Assembly (NCBI RefSeq): GCF_017873675.1
Contig: NZ_JAGGKK010000012.1
Location: forward strand, 1-64,000
Reading direction: 5' to 3'
DNA: 64,000 nucleotides
Origin: Virgibacillus litoralis
Lineage (GTDB): Bacteria; Bacillota; Bacilli; Bacillales; Amphibacillaceae
This document shows positions 33,256 to 41,472 of this stretch, piece by piece; positions within the stretch are counted from its first letter, which is position 1; every line of letters begins with the position of its first letter. The notes below the pieces were generated by a model. It saw only the letters and a program-made list of their open reading frames with translations, ran no database searches and was not told where the DNA came from. The position numbers and the translations under genes are program-made.

Positions 33256-33999
33256 TTAGTCTTCTGCAACAATTGTTTTCCCGTCAAATAACCTTGGCAC
33301 AACGGACAATATGCCCTTTCTGCTAACAAATTCCACTTCATTTTCAACACCATATGCAGCCATCATCTTTCCTACATGTGATTTACGAAGCACATTTTCC
33401 GATTGATCACTTAAATTTTCATAAAACAGCTTTGCTGCCATGGCGCTGTCCGTTAGATCTACCTGTTCATGGCTATAGCCACTTACAAGCTGATCAATAA
33501 AATATCCAGCTCCATAAAGATCCTCGATGCAAAATGAATTGTTTGATCCGGAACAAACAACGACAATCGATTCATTGTCATATCTTTCAATCAAACGGCG
33601 AGCGACTGCCTCGCCATTTAACAAGGATGCCATATACACCTTTTTTGCATTTGCTGCTTTTCGAATAGCTACGGTTCCATTCGTTGTTGACAACACCACC
33701 TTTTTTCCAGCTATATGGTTCTTAAGATATAATGGAACAGGGTCCAAAAACCCCTTAATCGTTATGCCATCACGCTCTCCAACAAGACAAACATCATCCT
33801 CTTCCATTACTTCCGCTTCTTCTAACGCTTCCTTTTCATTCAGTACTGGCGTTACCTGTTTTGCTCCATAGGCCAAACACGTTGTTATCGTTGATGTGGC
33901 AAGCAGCACATCAAACACGACCGCAATTTTATCCTCATTCATTTGCAGATCATCGATTTCTTCTTTTTTCCAGAGAAGATGGACCTTCAAAGACGTCAC
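33256..33999 (-). CDS. 2-phosphosulfolactate phosphatase family (ComB-like)
   Basis: A 247-aa protein of the ComB fold. Family landmarks are VVFDVLLATSTITTCLAYGA (about 27-46), LVGERDGITIKGFL (about 72), KKVVLSTTNGTVAIRKA (about 95-112) and VVCSGSNNSFCIEDLYGAG (about 147). ComB releases phosphate from 2-phosphosulfolactate on the way to coenzyme M in methanogens; a homologue (YitC) goes with sulfolactate in Bacillus spores. Here it overlaps the kinase gene by 4 nt (GTGTGA) in an acyl-CoA operon, with no phosphosulfolactate synthase in the window. A phosphatase acting on the kinase's product is thus possible. The fold is firm; the substrate is unsure. Confidence 0.82.
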   Translation of the reverse strand: MTSLKVHLLWKKEEIDDLQMNEDKIAVVFDVLLATSTITTCLAYGAKQVTPVLNEKEALEEAEVMEEDDVCLVGERDGITIKGFLDPVPLYLKNHIAGKKVVLSTTNGTVAIRKAANAKKVYMASLLNGEAVARRLIERYDNESIVVVCSGSNNSFCIEDLYGAGYFIDQLVSGYSHEQVDLTDSAMAAKLFYENLSDQSENVLRKSHVGKMMAAYGVENEVEFVSRKGILSVVPRLFDGKTIVAED

Positions 34000-35063
34000 A
34001 CACCCTTGGCAGTATGCAACGCATATTGAATCAGGTTGGATACAAATTTATCAAATTGAGAAAATCTTGAATCACTTGTTTGCCCTTGTTTGTATCGGAA
34101 ATAAATCTGCTGACAAATTACTGCGAGCTTAAAGTACGCGAATGTCTGGTAAAAGTGAATACTTGAGACATCACGACCGCTTTTCTTTGCATAATCCTCG
34201 ATAAACTCCGCACGGGTAAAAAATCCTTCCATTACGGTCACAGGTGGCTTTCCAAGTCCCTTTTTTAATAATTCTGGATCACCCGCTTCTATCCAATAAC
34301 TCATGGCAGCCCCAAGATCTGCCAATGGATCACCTACAGTTGTCATTTCCCAGTCAAACAACCCTGTCATTTCACTAAAATCTTCGGAAAACATAGCATT
34401 GTTCAACTTATAATCGTAATGGATAATCGTTGGGTCAGGCGATATCGGAATATTATCCGTAAGCCAGTCTGTTAACTCAGCTATCCCTGGTACATCATCA
34501 GTCTTTGAACGATTGTACCGCTTAATCCATCCCTTCACCTGACGCTCCATAAATCCATCCGGCTTAGCAATGTTGACGAGGCTGGTTTTCGTGTAATCTA
34601 TTTGATGCAATTCTACTAACTTGTCTACCATTAACTCTGAAACCTTGCGTCCCAGCGGTTTATCATACACTATCCCCTCAGGAAATTCGGTATCCAGTAC
34701 AATCCCCTTTCTTCGTTCCATGATAAAAAAAGGGCTGCCTACAATGTCAGTATTATCCGAAAACACATAAGGCTTTGGTGCTGTCGGGTATGATGGATGT
34801 AAACCCGACAACACCGTATACTCCCGCTCCATATCATGTGCCTTTGGGGCAACTGGACCTAATGGTGGCCTGCGCAATACTGCTTCCCAGTCATCTATTC
34901 GCAATAAATATGTCAAATTGGAGTGGCCAGCACCGAATTGTTCAACTTCAAGCGGTCCATCAGGAACTCCTGCGATATTTTCTCTGATAAATTTCAATAG
35001 TGGATCTTTATTGAGTTCTTCACCATTCCGGACGCGAATTGTATCTTTAAAACCGGATTTCAT
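33996..35063 (-). CDS. APH-type phosphotransferase (ACAD10/11 kinase, LvaA-like)
   Basis: About 355 aa with the aminoglycoside-phosphotransferase kinase fold. The nucleotide-binding lobe contains QFGAGHSNLTYLLRIDDWEAVLRRPP. The Brenner motif is IIHYDYKLNNAMF (HxDxxxxN, about 215). The metal motif is LFDWEMTTVGDPLADLG (about 240). This subgroup accompanies or is fused to acyl-CoA dehydrogenases (human ACAD10/11, Pseudomonas LvaA), where it phosphorylates a 4-hydroxyacyl-CoA. ATG 35063 is chosen for spacing to AAGGGAG; an ATG three codons earlier abuts that site. It overlaps ComB downstream. Not an antibiotic-resistance gene by context. Confidence 0.85.
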   Translation of the reverse strand: MKSGFKDTIRVRNGEELNKDPLLKFIRENIAGVPDGPLEVEQFGAGHSNLTYLLRIDDWEAVLRRPPLGPVAPKAHDMEREYTVLSGLHPSYPTAPKPYVFSDNTDIVGSPFFIMERRKGIVLDTEFPEGIVYDKPLGRKVSELMVDKLVELHQIDYTKTSLVNIAKPDGFMERQVKGWIKRYNRSKTDDVPGIAELTDWLTDNIPISPDPTIIHYDYKLNNAMFSEDFSEMTGLFDWEMTTVGDPLADLGAAMSYWIEAGDPELLKKGLGKPPVTVMEGFFTRAEFIEDYAKKSGRDVSSIHFYQTFAYFKLAVICQQIYFRYKQGQTSDSRFSQFDKFVSNLIQYALHTAKGV

Positions 35064-35064
35064 C

Positions 35065-35469
35065 TCAGTCATCTCCCTTCATATGCGCCTGCAGCTTATC
35101 CTTGAATGACTCCGGAATCTCTATTGTTTGCTCTGCATGTACGTCAAAATAAACAAGTACTACCTCACCTCTAGCAATCAAATCACCGGATTCACTCTCC
35201 GTCATCCTACTTGTCAGCGTTATACTTTTTGTTCCAATCTTTAATACCTCAGTGGCGACTTTGAGTGTCTTTCCGAAATAACCTTGCCTGATAAAGTCAC
35301 ACTTTGCTGACACCAGCATAAAAGCAAAATTACCATTTTCAATATCAATTCCAAGCTTTTTCAAAAAATCAATTCTTGCCTCTTCCATATAAATAAAATA
35401 ACTCGCATTGTTAATGTGGCCTAACAGGTCTGTTTCACTGACTCGAACTTTTATATTCAGAATATCCAG
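35065..35469 (-). CDS. Acyl-CoA thioesterase, 4HBT fold, probable CTG start
   Basis: About 134 aa, hot-dog fold. The catalytic region VSETDLLGHINNASYFIYME contains the D-x-x-x-H-[IV]-NN motif of 4-hydroxybenzoyl-CoA-type thioesterases. This motif lies upstream of the first ATG (35388), so that ATG cannot be the start. In the same frame, after a stop, there is no ATG, GTG or TTG. A CTG at 35469 sits 6 nt after a perfect AGGAGGTGA and gives a normal N-terminus (LDILNIKVRVSETD). It lies 13 nt after the TetR gene. It releases free acid from acyl-CoA; the exact substrate is unknown. Confidence 0.8.
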   Translation of the reverse strand: MDILNIKVRVSETDLLGHINNASYFIYMEEARIDFLKKLGIDIENGNFAFMLVSAKCDFIRQGYFGKTLKVATEVLKIGTKSITLTSRMTESESGDLIARGEVVLVYFDVHAEQTIEIPESFKDKLQAHMKGDD

Positions 35470-35482
35470 CCTACCTCACCTC

Positions 35483-36046
35483 CTACTGCTCAATCCCTTT
35501 CAGGATCATATCTACATAGATCTCCACCAGGTCATCAATCGACACTTCGCCATCTGGCTTATACCACTGGTAACTCCAATTTGTAATTCCTAAGATCCCA
35601 AACGTAATCATATCTGTCCGCAGACCTTTACGGAATTCACCTTGCTGTACACCTTCATTTACCGTCTTTTCGATATTCAGACGAAACTGATCACGCTTCT
35701 TTTTAATATTTTCAATGTTGTCATTAGCCAAATGCCTCACCTCACGGAAAAACACCCGTGCACTTGGCCCTTTATCAGCAATATCTGTTACCAGTAACCG
35801 GATTGTCCTGCTTAATTTCTCTTTTTGCGAAAGATCTTGGTTGTCCAAAATAAGCTGCTGCCGTTCTAATAGATTGGTAATGTAATCAGAGTGAATGTCC
35901 ATTAACAGCTGCTCTTTACTTGAAAAATAATAATAAAATGTCCCTTTGGTTACCTCCAGCACATCGACAATATCCTGGATTGACGTTTGACTGAATCCTT
36001 TTTTCTCAAAAAGTATAATACTCTGCGTTGTTATTTTTTCTTTCAT
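35483..36046 (-). CDS. TetR-family transcriptional regulator
   Basis: A 187-aa repressor. The N-terminal helix-turn-helix reads TTQSIILFEKKGFSQTSIQD and ends at TKGTFYYYFSSKEQLL (about 30-45), the TetR hallmark. The C-terminal part is an all-helical ligand domain, with the NWSYQWYKPDGEVSIDDL segment typical of acyl-CoA/aromatic-CoA-sensing members (KstR2/PaaR-like). It lies in the middle of the acyl-CoA operon between SDR and thioesterase. Two similar palindromes (29866-29885 and 38109-38124) are its likely operators. An acyl-CoA ligand would release it. RBS GAGGAA before the ATG. Confidence 0.85.
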   Translation of the reverse strand: MKEKITTQSIILFEKKGFSQTSIQDIVDVLEVTKGTFYYYFSSKEQLLMDIHSDYITNLLERQQLILDNQDLSQKEKLSRTIRLLVTDIADKGPSARVFFREVRHLANDNIENIKKKRDQFRLNIEKTVNEGVQQGEFRKGLRTDMITFGILGITNWSYQWYKPDGEVSIDDLVEIYVDMILKGIEQ

Positions 36047-36073
36047 ATTATATTCCTCGCTAGTTTGATATAT

Positions 36074-36847
36074 TTATAATGCATGTGCACCGCCATCTAC
36101 TGATAGAATATCACCGCTGACATAATCAGATGCCTTTGATGCCAGGAATAATGCCGCCCCTTTTAAATCCGCGTCACTTCCCAAGCGATTTAATGGCGTT
36201 CCTTCTAAAATTTTATCTTTTCCTGTGTGAATTAACCCTTTTGACATTTTTGTTGGGAAAAATCCTGGTGCAATGGCATTTACATTAATATTATGCTGTC
36301 CCCATTTAGTCGCCAAATCCTTCGTGAACGTCATAATTGCCCCTTTACTCGTATTGTAGCCGATAGTGTCCATGTATCTTGGATCTGTTCCGCCAAAGCC
36401 GGCAATTGAAGCGATGTTAATGATTTTACCGCCTTCCTGCTCAATCATTACTTTGCCAACCTCCTGACTCATTAAAAACGTGCCTGTTACATTTACATTC
36501 ATTACCTTCTGCCAAGCTTCAATCGGCATATCCACAACTGGTGCGCCCCATGTAGCACCACTATTATTCACAAGAATATCAATGGATCCAAAGTGAGCTT
36601 TTGTTTCATCAACTACTTTTTTAATATCCTCCTGGTTTGTAACATCACAGCTGAATGCCAGTGAATCAACACCTAATTTCTTCAGCTCCTCACTCATTTC
36701 CAGACATGCCTCAAGTTTACGGGAGCACACGACAACATTAGCACCTGCTTCTGCTAATCCCTGGGCAACTTGCGCCCCAAGACCACGTCCTCCTCCTGTA
36801 ACAATTGCCGTCTTGCCTTCTAGCTTAAAAAGTTCTAGTACGTTCAT
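36074..36847 (-). CDS. Short-chain dehydrogenase/reductase
   Basis: A 257-aa classical SDR: cofactor motif TGGGRGLG (about 17-24), NNSGATWG (about 92), catalytic Ser in INIASIAGFGG and Tyr-x-x-x-Lys in YNTSKG (about 165). The C-terminal PLNRLGSDADLKGAALFLAS and YVSGDILSVDGG are typical of FabG-like enzymes. In the present context it may reduce a 4-oxo- or 3-oxoacyl-CoA, comparable to LvaD. GGAGGG before the ATG; 17 nt after the acyl-CoA dehydrogenase gene. Confidence 0.87.
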   Translation of the reverse strand: MNVLELFKLEGKTAIVTGGGRGLGAQVAQGLAEAGANVVVCSRKLEACLEMSEELKKLGVDSLAFSCDVTNQEDIKKVVDETKAHFGSIDILVNNSGATWGAPVVDMPIEAWQKVMNVNVTGTFLMSQEVGKVMIEQEGGKIINIASIAGFGGTDPRYMDTIGYNTSKGAIMTFTKDLATKWGQHNINVNAIAPGFFPTKMSKGLIHTGKDKILEGTPLNRLGSDADLKGAALFLASKASDYVSGDILSVDGGAHAL

Positions 36848-36864
36848 GATACTTTCCCTCCATT

Positions 36865-38073
36865 TTATGAATGTTTTCGAAGCTCTAATTTTGCTATCTG
36901 CCTGCGATGTACTTCATCCGGACCATCGGCTAATCGGAGTGTCCGCGCATTCGCCCAATGTGCTGCAAGCGTGACATCATCACTAACCCCTGCACCACCA
37001 AACGCCTGAATTGCTCTGTCTATTACCCGTAATGCCATATTTGGTGCAACAACTTTGATCATTGCTATTTCCGTTTTAGCTTCTTTGTTGCCAACCGTGT
37101 CCATCATATAGGCTGCTTTTAACGTTAATAACCGGGCTTGTTCAATATCTATTCGTGATTCAGCAATCCATACCTGAACGACACCCTGGTCTGCTAATTT
37201 TTTGCCAAAAGCTACGCGATCTTGTACACGCTTACATAAATCTTCAAGCGCCCGTTCTGCAGCACCAATTAATCGCATACAGTGATGAATGCGTCCAGGA
37301 CCAAGTCTCCCTTGTGCAATCGCAAAACCTTTTCCTTCCCCCCAGATCATATTTTCAGCAGGGACTCTAACATTTTCATATGTAATTTCTGCATGCCCAT
37401 GTGGTGCATGATCATAACCGAACACAGGAAGCATTCGCTCCACTTTTACCCCTGGAGTATCAAGTGGCACCAAATTCATCGACTGTTGCTCATGCCGAGC
37501 AGCTTCCGGGTCGCTTTTCCCCATAACAATCGCAACCTTACATCGTGGATCACCAGCTCCAGATGACCACCACTTCCGGCCATTAATTACATACTCGCCA
37601 CCGTCTCTGACAACGCTTGATTCAATATTTGTCGCGTCACTTGAAGCAACATCAGGCTCTGTCATCGAAAAACATGATCGAATTTCACCATTAAGAAGCG
37701 GGAGCAGCCACTTTTCCTTTTGGTCCTCGGTCCCGTAGCGATGCAACACCTCCATATTGCCTGTATCTGGAGCATTACAATTAAACACCTCAGGGCCAAT
37801 CATCGAGCGTCCCATAATTTCACAGAGCGGGGCATATTCCTGATTTGTTAATCCGCCTCCATACTCACTATCTGGTAAAAATAAATTCCAAAGCCCTTGT
37901 GCCTTGGCCTTTTCTTTTAATGTTTCCATAATTGGCGGAACAGCTGACCAACGACTTTCCTGCTGATTCAATTGCTCATCATAAACTTTTTCGTTTGGAT
38001 AAACATGCTCCTCCATGAAATCTGTCAGTTTCTTCTGCATATCGATAACTTTTTCAGAGTACGAAAAATCCAT
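36865..38073 (-). CDS. Acyl-CoA dehydrogenase, ACAD10/11-like
   Basis: A 402-aa acyl-CoA dehydrogenase. FAD-binding text is [18 protein letters not shown] (about 133) and [21 protein letters not shown]. The C-terminal part is [20 protein letters not shown] followed by [15 protein letters not shown]. The usual catalytic EGT segment is replaced by DGP, as in the ACAD10/11 and LvaC group, which eliminate phosphate from 4-phosphoacyl-CoA rather than simply oxidise. The kinase gene four positions downstream fits this. First gene of the operon, preceded by a TetR-type operator. GCAGGAGA before the ATG. The subgroup is read from motifs, not a tree. Confidence 0.85.
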   Translation of the reverse strand: MDFSYSEKVIDMQKKLTDFMEEHVYPNEKVYDEQLNQQESRWSAVPPIMETLKEKAKAQGLWNLFLPDSEYGGGLTNQEYAPLCEIMGRSMIGPEVFNCNAPDTGNMEVLHRYGTEDQKEKWLLPLLNGEIRSCFSMTEPDVASSDATNIESSVVRDGGEYVINGRKWWSSGAGDPRCKVAIVMGKSDPEAARHEQQSMNLVPLDTPGVKVERMLPVFGYDHAPHGHAEITYENVRVPAENMIWGEGKGFAIAQGRLGPGRIHHCMRLIGAAERALEDLCKRVQDRVAFGKKLADQGVVQVWIAESRIDIEQARLLTLKAAYMMDTVGNKEAKTEIAMIKVVAPNMALRVIDRAIQAFGGAGVSDDVTLAAHWANARTLRLADGPDEVHRRQIAKLELRKHS

Positions 38074-38108
38074 CTCTTCATCTCCTGCTTATTTATATTA
38101 ATTAAACT

Positions 38109-38124
38109 TACTAACCGGATAGTA
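38109..38124. promoter_or_regulatory. TetR-type operator before the ACAD operon
   Basis: TACTAACCGGATAGTA is a near-perfect 16-bp palindrome (14 of 16 positions) about 35 nt before the start of the acyl-CoA dehydrogenase. It shares the half-site TACTAACC with 29866-29885. Confidence 0.6.
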
Positions 38125-38175
38125 TGTTCAGAATATTATAATTAATTATAAATGATTATATTAAGAAATGCAATA

Positions 38176-38222
38176 TAAAAACGCCAGACAATTGTGATTA
38201 GGAATTGTTCTGACGTTGTTAT
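38176..38222 (-). terminator. Terminator after the small gene at 38224
   Basis: AACGCCAGACAATT and AATTGTTCTGACGTT form a long stem. The minus strand then reads GGCGTTTTTATATT. Confidence 0.7.
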
Positions 38223-38223
38223 A

Positions 38224-38511
38224 TTAGTTATATTTCACATGCTCTTTAAACGCATCAATAAATTGTTGCGGAGATGATTTTACCGTATAGGAATAGACTC
38301 CCTTATTGGTGTGTAAATACAATAGACCGCCTTTTTGGCCAATAACCCGATAAGACATATCAAGTACATTTTCAATCGAAAATTCACGATGCTGCGTTAC
38401 AATCTTGTCATTATACATATAGATGGTACGTTCATACTCAACATCTCTTTGGTCGATACTGCTTACTTCCCGTTGAACCTTATAATACGGCTGTTCAGCA
38501 ATTAAATACAT
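38224..38511 (-). CDS. Small conserved hypothetical protein
   Basis: A 95-aa protein with beta-strand pattern, reminiscent of a PH-like small domain: TIYMYNDKIVTQHREFSIENVLDMSYRVI, then GGLLYLHTNKGVYSYTV and a final helix QFIDAFKEHV. The F/S-I-[ED]-x-[VI]-x-D-[MI]-S-Y/F pattern occurs in several small Bacillaceae proteins of unknown function. ATG 38511 lies 5 nt after GGAGGG; a GTG two codons earlier is inside that site. It is 26 nt after the TraB gene, so in one unit. Confidence 0.65.
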   Translation of the reverse strand: MYLIAEQPYYKVQREVSSIDQRDVEYERTIYMYNDKIVTQHREFSIENVLDMSYRVIGQKGGLLYLHTNKGVYSYTVKSSPQQFIDAFKEHVKYN

Positions 38512-38537
38512 GGACACCCTCCAGCTTTCTTACTGTG

Positions 38538-39704
38538 CTACAAGTTTTCGATGAATAAACGGATCACATCGGCTCCACCAATAAATGTTCCCAAAGAACT
38601 CCCCAAATTTGCCAACACAACGACAAGCAGAATACGACTTACTTTATTATGCCAAAAACCCTTCACACTAAATACATCCTCTGAAATAGCTTCAAAATCA
38701 GCTACATTTGGTTTGCGAATATAAGCTTGAACAATTCCGGCAAACCAGCCAGCAGCGATTAACGGATTAAGTGAGGTTAATGGGGCCGCTGCAAAAGCAG
38801 TAAGAATTGCAAGCGGATGTGCTAAGGCAGCTGCGGCTCCAATCGCTGAAACAGAACCGTTCCATAATACCCAGCTTATCGTTTGCTGGATACCTGCTGA
38901 GGGGTTTGCATAAAAGGTATAAGCAATAACTGACAGAATAAGAATTGGGATTGACCAACCAATAATTTTAGGAATCTTAGATTTAGGAGGTACCTCATCC
39001 AAACGTTCCAAATCATGTTCATTATTAATTTCCTGTTTTATCCCGGGAACATGTGCCGCCCCCAATACAGCAACAATTTTCGTGCCTGGTGCCTCTTTAA
39101 TTTTCTGGGATAAATACTGATCACGCTCATCAATTAAAGGCTTTTTTAATTTAGGGAAACTATCGGTAAACTCCTGCAGCATTGAATTTAACATATCCTG
39201 TGACTTCATTTTTTCCAATTCTTCTTCAGATATTGTTTCTTTCGTAAAAATACTACCAATAACTTGCATGAGAAGCATAGCTTTACCCTTTAGTCCGATA
39301 CCACTCCAAATACGGGAAAAGGTGGTTTGGATATTCCGATCCGCAAGTACAAGGCCAGCACCATGCTCCTTTGCTGATTCAATCCCTTGAATCATTTCCT
39401 GTCCTGCATTAATACCAAACTGCTTTGCCATGCGTTTTTGAAAGGATGAGATAGCAAGGTTCATTAAAAGCAGGGTCGCTTTCTTTTCTTTAATAACTTT
39501 AAATATATCCATATCCTTCCACTTGTTACCATCGACAATTGACTTATATCGTTGTTCATCCAATTCAATACAAACAGAGTCAGGCTTTTCTGCTTCGATA
39601 ACCTCTTTCACCTGTTCTGCACTATGCTTTGACACGTGCGCAGTTCCAATGAGGATTAATTCTTTATCATCTATATTTATCCTGGTAATGTTCTCTTCAG
39701 ACAT
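38538..39704 (-). CDS. TraB/PrgY family membrane protein
   Basis: A 388-aa protein. The N-terminal half is the TraB domain with LILIGTAHVSKHSAEQV (about 14-30), PDSVCIELDEQRY (about 40) and VAVLGAAHVPGIKQEI (about 210). The second half has about four to five membrane segments (after about residue 245). Enterococcal PrgY/TraB reduces the activity of secreted sex-pheromone peptides; the fold is thought to be metalloprotease-like, with the conserved GxxH motifs. The role in bacilli is unknown. AAGGAAGG before the ATG. It forms a unit with the small gene downstream. Confidence 0.85.
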   Translation of the reverse strand: MSEENITRINIDDKELILIGTAHVSKHSAEQVKEVIEAEKPDSVCIELDEQRYKSIVDGNKWKDMDIFKVIKEKKATLLLMNLAISSFQKRMAKQFGINAGQEMIQGIESAKEHGAGLVLADRNIQTTFSRIWSGIGLKGKAMLLMQVIGSIFTKETISEEELEKMKSQDMLNSMLQEFTDSFPKLKKPLIDERDQYLSQKIKEAPGTKIVAVLGAAHVPGIKQEINNEHDLERLDEVPPKSKIPKIIGWSIPILILSVIAYTFYANPSAGIQQTISWVLWNGSVSAIGAAAALAHPLAILTAFAAAPLTSLNPLIAAGWFAGIVQAYIRKPNVADFEAISEDVFSVKGFWHNKVSRILLVVVLANLGSSLGTFIGGADVIRLFIENL

Positions 39705-39775
39705 AAACTACCTTCCTTTTATAGCTTCATTAATCACTATACTCATCCATTATATAATGATACCTTAGACAAACA

Positions 39776-39921
39776 AAAGCGCAAGCGCCTGTTTAGCGCC
39801 GTATGGACTGGACTGACCCGTGTGAGATAAAGGATACACGAAGAGCGTAAGCGATTCGATGTTGACTTATCGTAGTCACGGGGAGGGAAGTCCACTAGGC
39901 GCTAGGCGCTGGAGCTGGACG
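39776..39921. repeat. GC-rich dispersed palindromic repeat
   Basis: It begins AAGCGCAAGCGCCTGTTTAG, with GTATGGACTGGACTG, and ends with GTCCACTAGGCGCTAGGCGC and TGGAGCTGGAC. The ends (GGACTGGACT, then AGTCC/GGCGC) can pair. It looks like a known type of intergenic repeat in this group of bacilli. The gap 39705-40016 holds this and the next terminator, no gene. Confidence 0.65.
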
Positions 39922-39983
39922 TGGCTGATTCGGGAGTCCAGTTATCTAGAGCACTTAAATTTTATAGTTTCCTAGATAAAAAC

Positions 39984-40013
39984 AAAAGCCTGGCGTAAAA
40001 ACCAGGCTTTTTA
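39984..40013 (-). terminator. Terminator of the YpjP gene
   Basis: AAAAGCCTGG and CCAGGCTTTT form a 10-bp stem; the minus strand continues GTTTTTATC. Confidence 0.8.
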
Positions 40014-40016
40014 TCA

Positions 40017-40619
40017 TTATGTCATCCATTTAGGCGGACTGTTTTTATCCCAGTATATTTCACCAATTTCATGGTGATTTTCAAACCCATCACTGCTTAA
40101 ATGATAATGGAAATTAAACCAGAACCCTTCCAAAGGTCGATTATCACGCCGAACATGGAATCGTGCAATATCTTTTTTTGTTCGATTATCATATATATTA
40201 AAAATCTTTTCCCCATGGCCCTGTGATGGCCGTTCCGTAATGTTGTAATAAGGGACTTCATCTTCTCCTGCTTCTGCTAAAATCAAATTAAGGGATTCCT
40301 CAATTTTAGGCAAAATAGCAGTCAAGAAATCATCTTCTACATGTGTTACAATCTTAGGTCCCATTTTGGTAAATGTCTGCTCTTTGGCTTTTTTGGTTAT
40401 TTCATTAATGAGGACTTCTTCGTCAGAAATTTGATCAGGTTCCGTTTCATTACTGACCTCGGGTAAGGCAACTGAAACGGATTCATCAATATCCGACTTC
40501 GGTGAAATAGCCTCACTACTTTCCTCTGCTTCGGTTTCCAGAGAAATTTGCGGGACATAGATCCCTAAGGTCATAATTGCAATAAGGATAACTGAAATTT
40601 TTCTGAACCATAGTTTCAT
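40017..40619 (-). CDS. ypjP: YpjP-like secreted protein
   Basis: A 200-aa protein that starts MKLWFRKISVILIAIMTLGI, a signal peptide or membrane anchor. An acidic linker (about 28-70) follows. The conserved domain has AKEQTFTKMGPKI (about 80), PYYNITERPSQGHGEKIFNIYD (about 127) and FWFNFHYHLSSDGFENHHEIGEIYWDKN at the end, as in YpjP of Bacillus. Function unknown. GGGGAT before the ATG. The H/Y-rich end might bind a metal, but that is a guess. Confidence 0.8.
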   Translation of the reverse strand: MKLWFRKISVILIAIMTLGIYVPQISLETEAEESSEAISPKSDIDESVSVALPEVSNETEPDQISDEEVLINEITKKAKEQTFTKMGPKIVTHVEDDFLTAILPKIEESLNLILAEAGEDEVPYYNITERPSQGHGEKIFNIYDNRTKKDIARFHVRRDNRPLEGFWFNFHYHLSSDGFENHHEIGEIYWDKNSPPKWMT

Positions 40620-40738
40620 AGAAATATCCCCTTTAATGTACTCTATTAAATTTTACCATGTTAAAGAGAAATGTCTACAATATTCTCTTATTTTTATTTG
40701 AAAGATTGTTGACAAAAAGATAAAAACTGCAAAATTGA

Positions 40739-41365
40739 TTAATTCAATTTTTCTACGTCTGTTACAGTAAAATTATTTTTATCCATATCTTTTTTAATGC
40801 TGTTTACCATTTTTTCGTCAGCTTCTTCTGGGAGTACAATACAAACTCTTCTGACATACTTAGATCCATTATTCAGCGAAATAACACTCTGCACATTACA
40901 GTATTTATTAACAATTTTAAGCATCTTTCTTAGGACCCCTGCGTATTCAAGCGTTCCAATTGTCAGGGAATAACTTCCAATATTTGCTCCCCAGGCATTT
41001 TCCAGCACCTGAATAACATTTCCGTTTGTTAATATCCCAATAAATTCTTCTGAATCATCAATGATTGCAAGAAAAGGGAGACGCTTAATCGAAGAAAATA
41101 CCTTAAAGAATGGATCATCTTCTTTCACAAAGCCACCTTGATCAGAAACAAGCTCCTTGATGGGTCCCTCGAGGGAATGTTCTCTTTCATATTCAAGTAA
41201 ATCAACTTTGTAAATATTACCGACGTATTTAGACTCTGATTCATCCAATACCGGAATACAGCGATAACCGGTTTCCTCCAGTTTATCTAACGCATCTTCC
41301 ATACTGTCATTTTCTTTTACAAATTCAACATCATGTTTACTTACATAATCATTTTTTATAAGCAT
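40739..41365 (-). CDS. CBS-ACT protein, CbpA-like (c-di-AMP binding?)
   Basis: A 208-aa protein. Two CBS motifs occupy residues 1-62 (VEFVKENDSMEDALDKLEET, then RCIPVLDE) and 65-130 (FVKEDDPFFKVFSSIKRLPF, then EEFIGILTNGNVIQVLE). An ACT-like domain follows at about 135-205 (SLTIGTLEYAGVLRKMLKIV). This order and length match CbpA of Listeria, which binds cyclic di-AMP. No enzymatic domain. AGGAGGTAG before the ATG. The CBS part is firm; c-di-AMP binding is inferred from that architecture. Confidence 0.78.
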   Translation of the reverse strand: MLIKNDYVSKHDVEFVKENDSMEDALDKLEETGYRCIPVLDESESKYVGNIYKVDLLEYEREHSLEGPIKELVSDQGGFVKEDDPFFKVFSSIKRLPFLAIIDDSEEFIGILTNGNVIQVLENAWGANIGSYSLTIGTLEYAGVLRKMLKIVNKYCNVQSVISLNNGSKYVRRVCIVLPEEADEKMVNSIKKDMDKNNFTVTDVEKLN

Positions 41366-41472
41366 CTTTCTACCTCCTAATTTCTCTTATACTATGAATT
41401 ATTAAATATATTTTTACTATTTTCCTATATTTTCATTATAATATCAATAGTTAGAAAATTAAATCATTAAAC

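Noticed and set aside
33996-35063. Aminoglycoside resistance gene
   Set aside because: The APH fold is shared, but the operon (acyl-CoA dehydrogenase, SDR, thioesterase) and the motifs fit the ACAD-associated kinases.
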